A program made the translations under genes and the position numbers. A stretch of 57,228 bases of DNA from Gemmatimonadota bacterium (GTDB lineage: Bacteria; Gemmatimonadota; Gemmatimonadetes; Longimicrobiales; RSA9), in assembly GCA_039715185.1 (NCBI GenBank), contig JBDLIA010000010.1, positions 1 to 57,228 on the forward strand, read 5' to 3'. Each line of letters opens with the position of its first letter. Position 1 is the first letter of the stretch. Below are positions 27,855 through 37,529 of this stretch, one piece after another. A model generated the notes under the pieces. It saw nothing but the letters and a program-made list of their open reading frames with translations. It was not told the DNA's origin and searched no databases.

Positions 27855-29408
27855 TCACCGCTCGGCGTACCGCTTGGTCACGTCGGTGCCCGCCGAGCCC
27901 GCGAGCAGGCGGTACTCGTCCTGCCGCAGGAGGGGATCATCGCGCAGCATGAACTCCAGGCGATGAGCGCCCTGCAGCCGGCGCACGAAGTCGTGCTCCT
28001 CTTCCAGCGCGTACAGCGCCACCTCCGGGTGCACGCGCACGGTCATGCTCTTCTCCGCGCCACCCAGCGCGACCCTTTTCAGCGCGCGCTCCACACGTCG
28101 CAGTACGGTCTCCGGCGTGAACACGCGCCCGGCGCCGCCGCAGTGCGTGCACCTCTCGGTCATGGCCTGGTACAGCGACGGGCGTACCCGCTGCCGCGTC
28201 ATCTGCACGAGGCCCAGCTCGGAGATGTGGAACGCCTTGGTGCGGGCTCGGTCGCGGCCCAGCCAGGTGCGGAGCTCCTGCATCACCTGGTCCTGGTGAC
28301 CCTTGACCTCCATGTCGATGAAGTCCACGACGATGATGCCGCCCATGTCGCGCAGCCGAAGCTGTCGGGCCACCTCGCGCGCCGCGTCCAGGTTGGTCCG
28401 CAGGATGGTCTTGTCGGGATCGCGTTTGCCCGTGAAGCGGCCCGTGTTGACGTCGATCGACACGAGCGCCTCGGTGGGCTCGATGACCAGGTACCCGCCG
28501 GACTTGAGGTCGACGCGGCGTTCGAAAGCGACCTGGATCGCGTCCTCTATGCCGTGCCGGTCGAACAGCGGCTCGGGCTCGGCGTCGTACTGGACCCGAT
28601 CCAGCAGGCCCGGGTCCATGCCGTGGAGGTACTGCCTGATCTCCGAGTAGAGGTCGGCCTGGTCCACGACGATGCGGTCCACCTTGTCGCTGAACACGTC
28701 GCGGATCACGCCGCGCACGAGCTTCGCTTCCCGGTGCACGACGGCCGGCGCCTTGGAGGAGGTCGCCCGCTTCTCGATCTTCTTCCAGGCCGATATCAAG
28801 GTGTTCAGCTCGCGCTCGAAGGCGTCCCGCGTGAGCTCCTCCCCTACGGTCCGGATGATCACCCCGCCCGAGTCCTTGGGGAGGATCTCCTTGGCCAGCG
28901 CGCGCAGGCGCGACCTCTCCTCCCTGCCCTCGATCTTGCGGCTGACCCCCACGTGCGTGGAATACGGCATGTACACCACGAACCGCCCCGGCAGGGACAC
29001 CTGGCGCGTGACCCGCGGGCCCTTGGTGCTGATGGGTTCTTTGGTGACCTGAACGAGCGTGCTGTCGCCCTTGGCGATCAGATCCTGGATGGGGGGATAG
29101 CGCCGGGAGCGTCGTCGACCGCCGCCGCCGTCTCCATCGCCGTTGTCGTTGCCGTTGCCGTTCTCATCCTCATCGTCGTCGTCCAGCAGGACGTCGGACA
29201 CGTGGAGGAAGCCGGCTTTTTCGGTGCCGATTTCGACGAAGGCGGCCTGGATCCCCGGCAGTACCGCCTGCACGTGACCCAGATAGATGTCGCCGACGAT
29301 GCGCTCGGCGTCAGCGCGCTCCACGCGCACCTCGACCAGAACGTCGTCCTCGAGGATGGCGACACGCGTCTCCTGTGGTGTCGCCGAAATGAAGATTTCG
29401 CGTTTCAT
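27855..29408 (-). CDS. rng: Ribonuclease G (RNase E/G family)
   Basis: 517 aa. Endoribonuclease that trims 5S/16S rRNA and degrades mRNA. The N-terminal S1 domain (35-125) has RADAERIVGDIYLGHVQAVLPG. The catalytic acidic residues are in SIDVNTGRFTGKRD and VDFIDM; the zinc link is CTHCGG. Residues 76-103 are an unusual Asp/Asn/Gly-rich insertion inside the S1 domain, followed by RRRSRRY. Start is ATG 29408 (KREIFISATPQETRVAILE); the longer frame is shadow. It lies upstream of rplU and rpmA, as is common. Confidence 0.95.
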   Translation of the reverse strand: MKREIFISATPQETRVAILEDDVLVEVRVERADAERIVGDIYLGHVQAVLPGIQAAFVEIGTEKAGFLHVSDVLLDDDDEDENGNGNDNGDGDGGGGRRRSRRYPPIQDLIAKGDSTLVQVTKEPISTKGPRVTRQVSLPGRFVVYMPYSTHVGVSRKIEGREERSRLRALAKEILPKDSGGVIIRTVGEELTRDAFERELNTLISAWKKIEKRATSSKAPAVVHREAKLVRGVIRDVFSDKVDRIVVDQADLYSEIRQYLHGMDPGLLDRVQYDAEPEPLFDRHGIEDAIQVAFERRVDLKSGGYLVIEPTEALVSIDVNTGRFTGKRDPDKTILRTNLDAAREVARQLRLRDMGGIIVVDFIDMEVKGHQDQVMQELRTWLGRDRARTKAFHISELGLVQMTRQRVRPSLYQAMTERCTHCGGAGRVFTPETVLRRVERALKRVALGGAEKSMTVRVHPEVALYALEEEHDFVRRLQGAHRLEFMLRDDPLLRQDEYRLLAGSAGTDVTKRYAER

Positions 29409-29656
29409 GCCCGTCCGAATCCAAGGTGACTCGGAGGGAAAGGGCGAGAACGACACGCGCCCGTCGGTAGACGTGGACCGATGGTACGGCAAAGCTCGGC
29501 CTCGTTCCGACGAGGGGACCCGGCCGTGTACACCAGGCCAGAGTGCGTCGCGCGTCCGCGCGGCGATCTCCGGAGACGTGGGCGCGGTGGTCCGCCTGGC
29601 CCCACGTCCGTAGCGCTCGGGGCGTCGGCCTCCGCGGCCGAACGACCCCCTCGGAG

Positions 29657-30871
29657 CTACTCCTGCTCCTCCTGGAACAGGGACCGGGCGATCAGCATGC
29701 GCTGGATCTCGCTAGTTCCCTCTCCGATCTCGCAGACTTTCGCGTCTCGCATCATCCGCTCGACCGGGTACTCGTTCGTGTATCCGTATGCACCCATGAG
29801 CTGAACCGCGCGCGTCGTCGTGCGCATGGCCAGCTCGCTGGTGTACAGCTTCGCCATCGACGCCTGCTTGCCGTACGGCCGCCCGCGCTCCTTGAGCCAG
29901 GCGGCGTGGTAGATCAGGTGTCGACCCGCCTCTATTTCAGTCGCCATGTCGGCCAGGGAGAACTGCACGCCCTGAAAGTCCCTGATCGGCCGCTCGAACT
30001 GGTGCCGCTTCCCGCTGAAGCGAAGCGCCTCGTCGAACGCCCCCTGGGCCAGCCCGAGGGCCAGCGCGCCGATGCCGATGCGGCCCGAGTCCAGGGTCTT
30101 CATGAAGTTGACGAATCCCTCGCCCTCTCCACCGAGGAGGTTCTCGGCGGGAACGTCGACGTCGTCCAGCAACAGCTCGCGCGTGTCCGACGCGCGCCAC
30201 CCCATCTTGTCCTCTTTCTTGCCCGCCCGGACGCCCGCGGTGAAGGGCGCCAGCTCCTCGGCGTGGCCGACACCCACGCGCTCGGCCTCCTCCAGGTCGG
30301 TCGTCGGCTTGGTGACGATGAAGCTGGAGATTCCGCTTGTCCCCGAGTCCCGATCGGTCACCGCGGTGACCACGAAAACCTCGCCGACGCCGGCGTGCGT
30401 GATGAAGATCTTGCTGCCGGACAGGCGCCAGCCGCCGTTCTCGCGCACGCCCACCGTTCGAGAACCGCCCGAGTCCGACCCGGATCCGGGCTCGGTCAGG
30501 CCGAAGCCGGCCAGCACCCTGCCGCTCGCCAGGAGCGGCACGAAGCGTCGCTTCTGCTCCTCGGTGCCGAAGTTGACGATGGGCGACATGCCCAGGGTGG
30601 AGTGCGCGCTGATGGTGATGCCGTGGCTGGCGTCGGCGCGCGAGATCTCTTCGATGACAAGAATGTAGCTCAGATAGTCCAGCCCGATGCCGCCGTACTC
30701 CTCCGGCACGTTCACGCCGAAGTAACCCCGATCCGCCATCTTGCGGATGTTGTCCCACGGAAACCGACAGTGCACGTCGTACTCGGCGGCGATCGGCACG
30801 ATCTCGCTGTCCGCGAATTCACGCACGTCGGCGCGCAACCGCTGGTGCTTCTCGTCTAGGTACAGCTCCAT
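29657..30871 (-). CDS. Acyl-CoA dehydrogenase
   Basis: 404 aa. FAD-dependent alpha,beta-dehydrogenation of acyl-CoA with electrons passed to ETF. N-terminal helical domain (EKHQRLRADVREF), beta domain with GFGLTEPGSGSDSG and LSGSKIFITHAG, then the C-terminal helices with the catalytic base in CEIGEGTSEIQRMLIAR (Glu about 384). The RERPYGKQ-like and ERMMRDAK segments are typical of short/branched-chain enzymes such as isovaleryl- or butyryl-CoA dehydrogenase. It would supply the missing first step for the beta-oxidation genes in the window. Gene start is the ATG 30871. Confidence 0.95.
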   Translation of the reverse strand: MELYLDEKHQRLRADVREFADSEIVPIAAEYDVHCRFPWDNIRKMADRGYFGVNVPEEYGGIGLDYLSYILVIEEISRADASHGITISAHSTLGMSPIVNFGTEEQKRRFVPLLASGRVLAGFGLTEPGSGSDSGGSRTVGVRENGGWRLSGSKIFITHAGVGEVFVVTAVTDRDSGTSGISSFIVTKPTTDLEEAERVGVGHAEELAPFTAGVRAGKKEDKMGWRASDTRELLLDDVDVPAENLLGGEGEGFVNFMKTLDSGRIGIGALALGLAQGAFDEALRFSGKRHQFERPIRDFQGVQFSLADMATEIEAGRHLIYHAAWLKERGRPYGKQASMAKLYTSELAMRTTTRAVQLMGAYGYTNEYPVERMMRDAKVCEIGEGTSEIQRMLIARSLFQEEQE

Positions 30872-30968
30872 GGTCTATACCACGCGGCAGGGCGCCCGCG
30901 CGGCCCGCCGTTGGCTGGAGTCGGTGCTCGGTTCGTAGTCGGCCGCGAGGCCGATCAAGCCTGAAAAC

Positions 30969-32531
30969 CTATGAACGAACACCGCCCACGCAAAGAGGGC
31001 GTCCGCGGCGGGTGCGCGCGGGAGGGTCGGGACGCGGCCCGGCGGGCGCGCAGACGTCGCAGTCGGAGCACGGTCCGCGACCCGCCGGCTCGGCGAAGTG
31101 CGCCAGGATGAGCGCCCTCCTGCACGTCCGCGCTCGCGCGTACGCCCGCATGGCGGCGAGGCTCTCCCGCTCCCGCGCCAGCGCCTCGCGCCGTCGCGCC
31201 CGGCCCCGGCGAGACAGTCCGCCCGCCCCCTCGACGACCAGCGAGACGCCGCCCCGCGCATCGGGACGCCCCGCCGCCACGAGTCCCTCCTCTCGCAGGA
31301 CGCGGATGGCCGCCTCGAGCTGTTGCGGTCCCGACAGACCCCGAACCGCGCCCATGACCTCTACCGGCCGCAGCCGCAGCGACGAGGCGCCGTGGGGCGG
31401 CGCGCCCGTGACTGCGCGCGCGCGCAGGAAAGAGAGCACCGCTCTCACCAAGGCGGGCGGCGGATGGGACTGGCGGCCGAGCTGCACGTGCACGCGCTCG
31501 TCGCCTTTGGCGTACAGCAGCACGCACCGGGACGGCAGCCCGTCGCGCCCCGCCCTGCCCGCCTCCTGCACGTAGTCCTCCAGCGCCCCGGGCATGTCGT
31601 AGTGCACCACCGCGCGCACGTCGGGCCGATCGATGCCCATGCCGAACGCCGACGTGGCCACGACCACGCGCGCGTCCCCGCCCAGGAAGCGGCGTTGCAG
31701 GCGGGCGCGCTCGGCGTCGCTCACGCCGGCGTGGTAGGCCACCGCGTCGACGCCGCGTCCGCGCAGCAGATCGGCGAGCGCGTCGGTGGTCCGGCGGGTG
31801 GCCGCGTACACCAGCACCCGGCCGGCGCGCTCGCCTCGCACCAGGTTCAGCAAGCGCAGGTCCTTGGCGCGCCTTCCGCGCAGCCGCTCCACCTCCCAGC
31901 GCAGGTTCGGCCGGTCCACGCCGGTGGCGAAGGTAGCGGGGTCGATGAGGCCCAGCTCGGCGACGATCTCTGTGCGCACCGCCGGCGTCGCGGTCGCGGT
32001 GAGCGCGGTGCAGGGACAGCCCAGGCGCGCCCGCACCGCCCCCAGCCCGCGGTAGGCCGGCCTGAAGCTGCGGCCCCAGGAGACGATGCAGTGCGCCTCG
32101 TCCACGGCCAGGCGTGCCACCCGCGCCGCCGCGAGCGCCCGCGCGAAGGGACGCGACCCGAAGCGCTCGGGCGCCACGTAGAGGAGCTTCAGCGCGCCCG
32201 CCGCGAGCGCCGCGAGGGTTCGCTCTCGCTGCCCGTGCTCCAGCGCTCCGTGCAGCGCCGCGGCCTCCACCCCGAGGGCGCGCAGGCGGTCCACCTGGTC
32301 GGTCATCAGCGAGATCAGGGGACTCACGACGAGCGTCGTGCCGGGGGCGAGCAGGGCCGGGATCTGGAAGCACACGCTCTTGCCGGCGCCGGTCGGCATG
32401 AGCGCGAGCACGTCCCGCCCCGCCAGCGCTGCGCGCACGACGTCGCCCTGCACGCCGCGAAAGTCGTCGTGCCCGTAGCGCTCGCTCAGCACGCGGCGCG
32501 CGAGCGCGAGGGTCGGTGTCCCAGCCGTCAT
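30969..32531 (-). CDS. recQ: RecQ-family ATP-dependent DNA helicase
   Basis: 520 aa from ATG 32531; the longer frame to 32621 overlaps the start of another gene and is poor. 3'-5' DNA helicase. Walker A MPTGAGKSVCFQ (45-56), DEAH-type VDEAHCIVSWGRSFRPAY, motif V/VI with GIDRPDVR and QEAGRAGRDG. The zinc-binding cysteines are in CRRALILAHF..PCSDCDVC near the C-terminus. The HRDC domain is missing, so it is a short RecQ. It lies in the catabolic cluster without evident relation to it. Confidence 0.93.
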   Translation of the reverse strand: MTAGTPTLALARRVLSERYGHDDFRGVQGDVVRAALAGRDVLALMPTGAGKSVCFQIPALLAPGTTLVVSPLISLMTDQVDRLRALGVEAAALHGALEHGQRERTLAALAAGALKLLYVAPERFGSRPFARALAAARVARLAVDEAHCIVSWGRSFRPAYRGLGAVRARLGCPCTALTATATPAVRTEIVAELGLIDPATFATGVDRPNLRWEVERLRGRRAKDLRLLNLVRGERAGRVLVYAATRRTTDALADLLRGRGVDAVAYHAGVSDAERARLQRRFLGGDARVVVATSAFGMGIDRPDVRAVVHYDMPGALEDYVQEAGRAGRDGLPSRCVLLYAKGDERVHVQLGRQSHPPPALVRAVLSFLRARAVTGAPPHGASSLRLRPVEVMGAVRGLSGPQQLEAAIRVLREEGLVAAGRPDARGGVSLVVEGAGGLSRRGRARRREALARERESLAAMRAYARARTCRRALILAHFAEPAGRGPCSDCDVCAPAGPRPDPPARTRRGRPLCVGGVRS

Positions 32532-32580
32532 GCCTCCCGAGCTGGGTCCTACCGCGGGGCACCGCCATGGCGGCGGGGAC

Positions 32581-32808
32581 TCAGTCCGGCCCGGCCTCGC
32601 CGGGGGGTTGCCCGGGATCATCCGAGGCGCGGGAGCCGCGCGCCGGGAGGAAACGCAGCAGCAGGCCGATGCCGATGGCCAGGATGGCCAGGTAGACCAG
32701 GATCGTCTTACCGAAAAACATGCCCCCCACGCCGAGCGCCGCCGCCACGAAGAACAGCCCGATCTTCAGATCCAGGTGCGGATCCACCTCGCCGGTCCCC
32801 CTCTTCAC
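32581..32808 (-). CDS. Small membrane protein (75 aa) coupled to the crotonase
   Basis: GTG start at 32808 overlaps the stop of the upstream crotonase (GTGA), so it is translated from the same message. The protein has a polar start (KRGTGEVDPHLDLK), two adjacent hydrophobic helices (IGLFFVAAALGVGGMFF and TILVYLAILAIGIGLLLRF) and a Pro/Gly-rich tail. No family is recognised. Its function is unknown; too short to show motifs. Confidence 0.65.
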   Translation of the reverse strand: MKRGTGEVDPHLDLKIGLFFVAAALGVGGMFFGKTILVYLAILAIGIGLLLRFLPARGSRASDDPGQPPGEAGPD

Positions 32809-33584
32809 GGCCGCGGCTGCCTTTCCAGGAAGCGCCGCACTCCCGCGCGGGTCTCCTCGGAGAGACGGGCGAGCGCGTTGATCTCCGCGCCGCGCGCGAT
32901 CGATTCCTCGAAGGAGGCGCCGTCCATGCCGTACAGCAGCCGCTTGTTCAACTCGAGCGCGGAAGCCGGCCGTCTGGCGAGCTCGACCGCGAACTCCAGC
33001 GCCGAGTCCTGGAAGCCGTCGGCGGCGAAGACGCGGTTGGCGAGGCCTATCGCCACGGCCCGCTCGGAGGAGATGGGCTCCCCCGTGGCCACCAGCTCGA
33101 AGGCCCTTTTCTCGCCCACTGACCGCCGCAGAAGGGCCATCACCATGGCCGGCACGAAGCCGAGCCTCACCTCCGGATAGCCGAAGACCGCGTCGTCCGC
33201 CGCCACGACCAGATCGCACGCCGTGGCGAGGCCCGCTCCGCCCGCCAGCGCGTGGCCGTGCACCGCCGCGATGATCGGCTTGCGCAGGCGCCGCATGCGC
33301 ACCAGCAGCGCGCCGAGCTGCGCTGCGTCCTGCAGGTTCTCCAGGGGCCCCGCCGCGGACACGAGCTTTTCCATCTCCGACAGGTCCGCGCCGGCACAGA
33401 AGTCCGGCCCCTCTCCCCGCAGCAGGATCACGCGGATCCGGTCCGACCCCTCCGCGGCGCCGATCGCGCCGCCCAACTCGTGCACGGTGGCCGCGTCCAG
33501 GGCGTTGCGCTTGCGCGGGCGATCCAGCGAGATCAGCGCCACGCCCTCGTGCTCGTCGTACTTGAGCCGGGTCAGGTTCCTCAT
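32805..33584 (-). CDS. Enoyl-CoA hydratase family, methylglutaconyl-CoA hydratase (LiuC)-like
   Basis: 259 aa. The oxyanion-hole region is FCAGADLSEMEK; the glycine-rich segment AGGAGLATACDLVVAA lacks the usual first Glu, while the second Glu is in GYPEVRLGFVPAMVM. That combination and the GFVPAM signature are characteristic of LiuC-type 3-methylglutaconyl-CoA hydratases of leucine breakdown. The neighbours (AtuA-like proteins, carboxylase beta) agree. Its ATG overlaps the stop of the AtuA-tail gene (ATGA), and its stop overlaps the small membrane protein start. Confidence 0.85.
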   Translation of the reverse strand: MRNLTRLKYDEHEGVALISLDRPRKRNALDAATVHELGGAIGAAEGSDRIRVILLRGEGPDFCAGADLSEMEKLVSAAGPLENLQDAAQLGALLVRMRRLRKPIIAAVHGHALAGGAGLATACDLVVAADDAVFGYPEVRLGFVPAMVMALLRRSVGEKRAFELVATGEPISSERAVAIGLANRVFAADGFQDSALEFAVELARRPASALELNKRLLYGMDGASFEESIARGAEINALARLSEETRAGVRRFLERQPRP

Positions 33585-33937
33585 GACGCGCCTTCCTCCG
33601 GTAGTCCCGCCTCCACCACAGCGTCGGGGACCTCGATCTCCATGCGCAGCATCGCCGTAGAGAACGTCTTGCCCTGCGCGTCCGTCATCAAGGACACCGT
33701 GCCCCCGCCATCTAGGGCGCCGTGAAGCAGGAAGTTGAGCGCCCCCAGGTTCGGCAACTCGAAGCGCTCGACCTGGCCCACCATGTCACCAAAGTGTTGC
33801 TTCACACGAGAGGTGGTAAGTAGCTCTTGCAAAAGGGAATAATGAGTCTCGTCATAGGCGATCACCCCTACGTTGACGGTGTCTCCCTTGTCCCCCGATC
33901 GGGCGTGGGCCAATCGTCGCAACTGCATGGTCGTCAT
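33581..33937 (-). CDS. AtuA-like C-terminal domain protein
   Basis: 118 aa. It begins MTTMQLRRLAHARSGDKGDT and has VNVGVIAYDE; the LAHARSGDKGDT motif is the mark of the domain found at the C-terminus of AtuA (acyclic terpene utilisation) proteins. Here it is a separate gene, whose ATG overlaps the stop of the DUF1446 gene by one base (TGATG). The two products probably form one complex. Its catalytic role is unknown in the family. Confidence 0.85.
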   Translation of the reverse strand: MTTMQLRRLAHARSGDKGDTVNVGVIAYDETHYSLLQELLTTSRVKQHFGDMVGQVERFELPNLGALNFLLHGALDGGGTVSLMTDAQGKTFSTAMLRMEIEVPDAVVEAGLPEEGAS

Positions 33938-35313
33938 CAGGCCTCCGTCACGTCTACGCGCAACTGCGACTCGATCGCGTCGCGGTCGATCAGCGCCGGC
34001 CAGTAGGCGACGATCTGCTGCGGCCGCGGCCGCCCCCCGGCGAATCCCGTCACGGTCGGGGGTCCGCTCAGAATGAGCGGCGCGATCTCCCGGCCGAATT
34101 CCTCCACCGGACGACGCTGGCTGCTACGCACGGCCACCCTCAACTGGACCTCGGGAAGGTCTTCGGGGGGCGGGCCGGCGAGATGGCCGTGCGCCGAATT
34201 CCAACCCACGAACTCGGTTCGCACCGCGTCCAGCGCGATGCCCAGCCGGTCGAGTCGCTCCCGCAGCAAGCGGTCCGCCGCGCGCGCCTTGTCCACCGCG
34301 TCGGGCCATGCATACACGAGCGTGCCCGCCGCCTTCCAGCCCGCGTGATAGGATATCGACACCTTCAAGGTGGGCGTCGGCGGCGCGCCGCGCACGCCGC
34401 TGACGCGCACCCGGTCGGGGCCGGCGGCGGCGAGCTCGATGGTCGTGAAGTCGGCCACCGCGTCCGGCGTGATGTAGGAGCGCGGGTCGCCCATCTCGTA
34501 GAGGAGCTGCTCCTTGATCACCGCCGGCGAGATGATCCCTCCCGTGCCGGCGTGCTTGGTCACGACGAACGAGCCGTCGGCGGCCGCCTCGATGATGGGA
34601 TAGCCCACGTCGACCAGATCCGGCACCTCCCGCCAGCGCACCAGGCAGTTGCCCCCCGAAGCCTGCGCGCCGCATTCGTTGATGTGCCCGGCTACGATGC
34701 CGGACGCGATCTTGTCGTACTCGTCCGGGCTCCAGCCGAACGCGTGCATCATGGGCCCGTAGGTGAGCGCGGTGTCCGTGGAGCGGCCCGTGACGACAAC
34801 GTGCGCGTCCCGGCGCAACGCTTCGACGATGGGCGCGGCGCCGATGTAGGCGTTCGCCGCCTCGACCCGGTCCAGCACCGACGCCAGCGGCTCGCCTGTC
34901 TCCATGTTGGCGAGCTCGTGTCCCTGCTCGATCAGGTCCGGCAGCCGCTCCAGGATGTCGTCGCCCCTCACCGCGCCCACGCGAGCGCGCCCGCCGAGGC
35001 CCGCGGCGCGGGCCTGCTCGAGCACCGCGTCGCGGCACCCTTCGATGTTGACCCCACCCGCGTTGGCCACCACGCGAATGCCGCGCTCGACCAGGTCCGG
35101 GAAGATCTTTCCGGTGAGCGGCACGAAGTCCCGCGCGTAGCCCTGGCTGGGGTCCCGGCTGCGCTGCTTCTCCAGGATGGACATGGTCACCTCGGCCAGG
35201 TAATCCAGGACGAGGTAGTCGATGGGGCCCCTGCGCACCTGCTCTACGGGCGCATCGAGCCTGTCACCCCAGAACCCCTGCCCCGAGGCGATGCGGATGG
35301 ACGCTGGCGGCAT
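33937..35313 (-). CDS. AtuA-type protein, DUF1446 domain
   Basis: 458 aa from ATG 35313 (PPASIRIASGQGFWGDRLDA). DUF1446 signature parts are clear: GPIDYLVLDYLAEVTMSIL, VANAGGVNIEGCRDAV, VTGRSTDTALTYGP and KHAGTGGIISPAV. In Pseudomonas AtuA (about 590 aa) is needed for citronellol and leucine/isovalerate use, with unclear chemistry. Here it lacks the C-terminal domain, which is the next gene. Position beside LiuC-like and carboxylase genes supports a role in branched-chain or isoprenoid acyl-CoA catabolism. Confidence 0.88.
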   Translation of the reverse strand: MPPASIRIASGQGFWGDRLDAPVEQVRRGPIDYLVLDYLAEVTMSILEKQRSRDPSQGYARDFVPLTGKIFPDLVERGIRVVANAGGVNIEGCRDAVLEQARAAGLGGRARVGAVRGDDILERLPDLIEQGHELANMETGEPLASVLDRVEAANAYIGAAPIVEALRRDAHVVVTGRSTDTALTYGPMMHAFGWSPDEYDKIASGIVAGHINECGAQASGGNCLVRWREVPDLVDVGYPIIEAAADGSFVVTKHAGTGGIISPAVIKEQLLYEMGDPRSYITPDAVADFTTIELAAAGPDRVRVSGVRGAPPTPTLKVSISYHAGWKAAGTLVYAWPDAVDKARAADRLLRERLDRLGIALDAVRTEFVGWNSAHGHLAGPPPEDLPEVQLRVAVRSSQRRPVEEFGREIAPLILSGPPTVTGFAGGRPRPQQIVAYWPALIDRDAIESQLRVDVTEA

Positions 35314-35513
35314 CTGGCCGATCTGTTGATGGGGGCTCCGCTCCCTGCATGCCCGGAGCGAACGCGGCGCCCCGAAGATATGCGGCGCCCCGGCGCTCGA
35401 CAAACCATCCAGTCGGGGCCCGCGGGTGTTTGCATCGACCAGCACCGGCGCCCATGCTCATGGCTGGAGCGCGACGGCGCGCGACGCGACTTCCCCGGCA
35501 CGGAGAGAGCTCC

Positions 35514-35804
35514 ATGGCTGACGCGCACGGTGCCGAGACGATCAAGGGCTGGCTCGAGGACTTTGCGGCGCTGGTCCGCTCGGACGCCGACTACGGCGTC
35601 GGAGCGGGCGCGCACCCAGGGCGGGACTACGCCTACCTGGAGGTGCATCGCTCGCCGAACGATCACTCCATCCTGCTCTTCCGGGTCGAAGACCACGAGG
35701 ACGAGGATCGACCGATCGTGCAGGCCTACCGGCTGGACGGAACGGCGGAGGAAATCCGCGAGCGGGTGCGGGCGCTGACGCACCCGCGCGAAGCCTCGGC
35801 GTAA
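35514..35804 (+). CDS. Hypothetical small protein (96 aa)
   Basis: From ATG 35514, preceded by GGAGAGAG. The protein (MADAHGAETIKGWLEDFAAL start, DYAYLEVHRSPNDHSIL, VEDHEDEDRPIVQAY) is compact, with an alpha-beta look and no known motif. It is alone on the plus strand and faces the convergent carboxylase gene, with the palindrome at 35824-35846 between them. A small cytosolic protein of unknown function. Confidence 0.65.
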   Translation: MADAHGAETIKGWLEDFAALVRSDADYGVGAGAHPGRDYAYLEVHRSPNDHSILLFRVEDHEDEDRPIVQAYRLDGTAEEIRERVRALTHPREASA

Positions 35805-35823
35805 CGCCGGCTGGGGCGCCGGC

Positions 35824-35846
35824 TAGTGGACTGTAACAGTCCACTA
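35824..35846. repeat. Perfect 23-bp palindrome with TAGTG...CACTA ends
   Basis: TAGTGGACTG, three-base loop TAA, CAGTCCACTA, all ten pairs perfect. It lies between two converging genes and its right-hand end is the TAG stop (35846-35844) of the minus-strand carboxylase. It shares the CTAGTG outer bases with the elements at 38523 and 57081, but the inner sequence differs, so common origin is tentative. It could be a bidirectional terminator without a U tract. Confidence 0.7.
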
Positions 35847-37529
35847 ATCCTCCCGCGGGGCCGGCGGCGAGTCGGGAAGCCTCGCGCGTTCTGCCGTCAG
35901 CTCGCCCCAGGGCCCCAGGTGTGGTCCGCTGTTGTGGCCGGCCGCCCACAGCGCGAGCGCCAGCGCGGAGCGGGTTTCCTCGGGCGCCAAGACCGCATCC
36001 ACGAAGCCCCGTGCGCCCGCGTACCGCGCGTCCAACTGGCGGTCGTAGTCGGCGCGCACGGCGTCCATCCTGGACCGCAACTCCTCGTCGGGCTCGGCGC
36101 CGGCGGCGCGCAGCTCCTCCAGCCTGGCGCCGAACAGAGCCATGACCGCGCTCTCCCCTTCCATCACGCCCATCCGGCCCGTGGGCCAGGTCAGGATGAA
36201 GTCGGGGTCGAACCCCTGTCCTGCCATCGCGTAATAACCCGCCCCCGAGGCGTGGTTGATGGTCAGCACGATCTTGGGGACGGTGGCGGTGGCCATGGCT
36301 TCCACGAAGCGGGCGCCGGCCCGGATGATGCCCGCGTGCTCCGCGTCCGGACCGACCATGAACCCGCTCACGTCCTGCACGAACAGCAGCGGGTGCCGGT
36401 GCCGGCTGGCGGTGTCGATGAAGTAGGCCACCTTCTCGGCCGAATCCGCGTACACGATGCCGCCGAACTTGGGCGGGCCGCCGTGCGGATCCTTGAGCAT
36501 GCCGCGCGCGTTCGCTATCACGCCGACCGGCGTGCCGGCCAGGCGCGCCGTGCCGCAGATCATCTCCGGGGCGAAGTCCGCCTGGAACTCGTCGAACTCC
36601 CCCCCGTCCAGCAGGCACGCCAGCACCTCCCGGACGTCGTAGGGCTGCCGGTGATCGTCGGGCAGGAGCTGGTAGAGGTCGGCGGCCGCGCGCCCGGGGG
36701 CCGCGCTCGGGTCGGGAGGCGCGGGCCCGCCCTCGCCCGGGAGGTCCGCGATGATTCCGCGGATTTTCTCCAGGCACCTCTCGTCGTCGGCTACGCGGTA
36801 GTGCGCGACGCCGCTGAGCGCGGTGTGCGTCCACGCGCCGCCCAGCTCTTCGCTCCCCACCGACTGCCCGGTGGCCCCCTTCACCAGGTTGGGTCCACCC
36901 AGACCCATGAAGCTCGTGCCTTCCACCATCAGGATGACGTCGGACAGCGCGGGCAGGTACGCGCCGCCGGCTATGCACGGTCCCATGACGGCTGCGATCT
37001 GCGGCACGCGCAGATAGTGGCGCATGATGGAGTTGTAGTAGAACAGGCGGCTGGCGCCGTACTGGCCGGGGAACACCCCTCCCTGGTAGGGCAGGTTGAC
37101 GCCGGCTGAATCGACCAGGTACACGATGGGCACCCGGGATCGCATGGCGATCTCCTGAGCGCGCAGCATCTTGGTGATGGTCTCGGGCCACCACGACCCG
37201 GCCTTGACCGTCGCGTCGTTCGCGACGACCACCACCGGCCTGCCCTCCACCACGCCGACGCCCGTCACGACCCCGGCTCCGGGGGCGCCGCCCTCGTAGA
37301 GGTCATGCGCCACCAGGAGGCCTATCTCCAGGAAGGCGGTGTCCGGGTCCAGCAGCAGCGCGATGCGCTCGCGCGCGGTCAGCTTGCCCTGCTCGTGCTG
37401 CCGCTCGATGCGGGCGGGGCCGCCGCCCTGGCGGAGTCGGTCCTCCAGCTCGCGCAGCTCCGCCACGAGCCCGCGCAGGCGCCCCGACCCCTCCTCGGCC
37501 GGCTCGGCGACGGGTGCGCTAGGGGGCAT
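35844..37529 (-). CDS. Acyl-CoA carboxylase carboxyltransferase (beta) subunit
   Basis: 561 aa. Moves CO2 from carboxybiotin to an acyl-CoA. The two crotonase-like halves are seen: [70 protein letters not shown], then [20 protein letters not shown] and [32 protein letters not shown]. Resembles the methylcrotonyl-/geranyl-/propionyl-CoA carboxylase beta group; the substrate is not decided. No biotin carboxylase subunit is encoded in the window. It overlaps the mutase small-subunit gene by 11 bp and its stop codon lies in the palindrome. Confidence 0.93.
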   Translation of the reverse strand: MPPSAPVAEPAEEGSGRLRGLVAELRELEDRLRQGGGPARIERQHEQGKLTARERIALLLDPDTAFLEIGLLVAHDLYEGGAPGAGVVTGVGVVEGRPVVVVANDATVKAGSWWPETITKMLRAQEIAMRSRVPIVYLVDSAGVNLPYQGGVFPGQYGASRLFYYNSIMRHYLRVPQIAAVMGPCIAGGAYLPALSDVILMVEGTSFMGLGGPNLVKGATGQSVGSEELGGAWTHTALSGVAHYRVADDERCLEKIRGIIADLPGEGGPAPPDPSAAPGRAAADLYQLLPDDHRQPYDVREVLACLLDGGEFDEFQADFAPEMICGTARLAGTPVGVIANARGMLKDPHGGPPKFGGIVYADSAEKVAYFIDTASRHRHPLLFVQDVSGFMVGPDAEHAGIIRAGARFVEAMATATVPKIVLTINHASGAGYYAMAGQGFDPDFILTWPTGRMGVMEGESAVMALFGARLEELRAAGAEPDEELRSRMDAVRADYDRQLDARYAGARGFVDAVLAPEETRSALALALWAAGHNSGPHLGPWGELTAERARLPDSPPAPRED

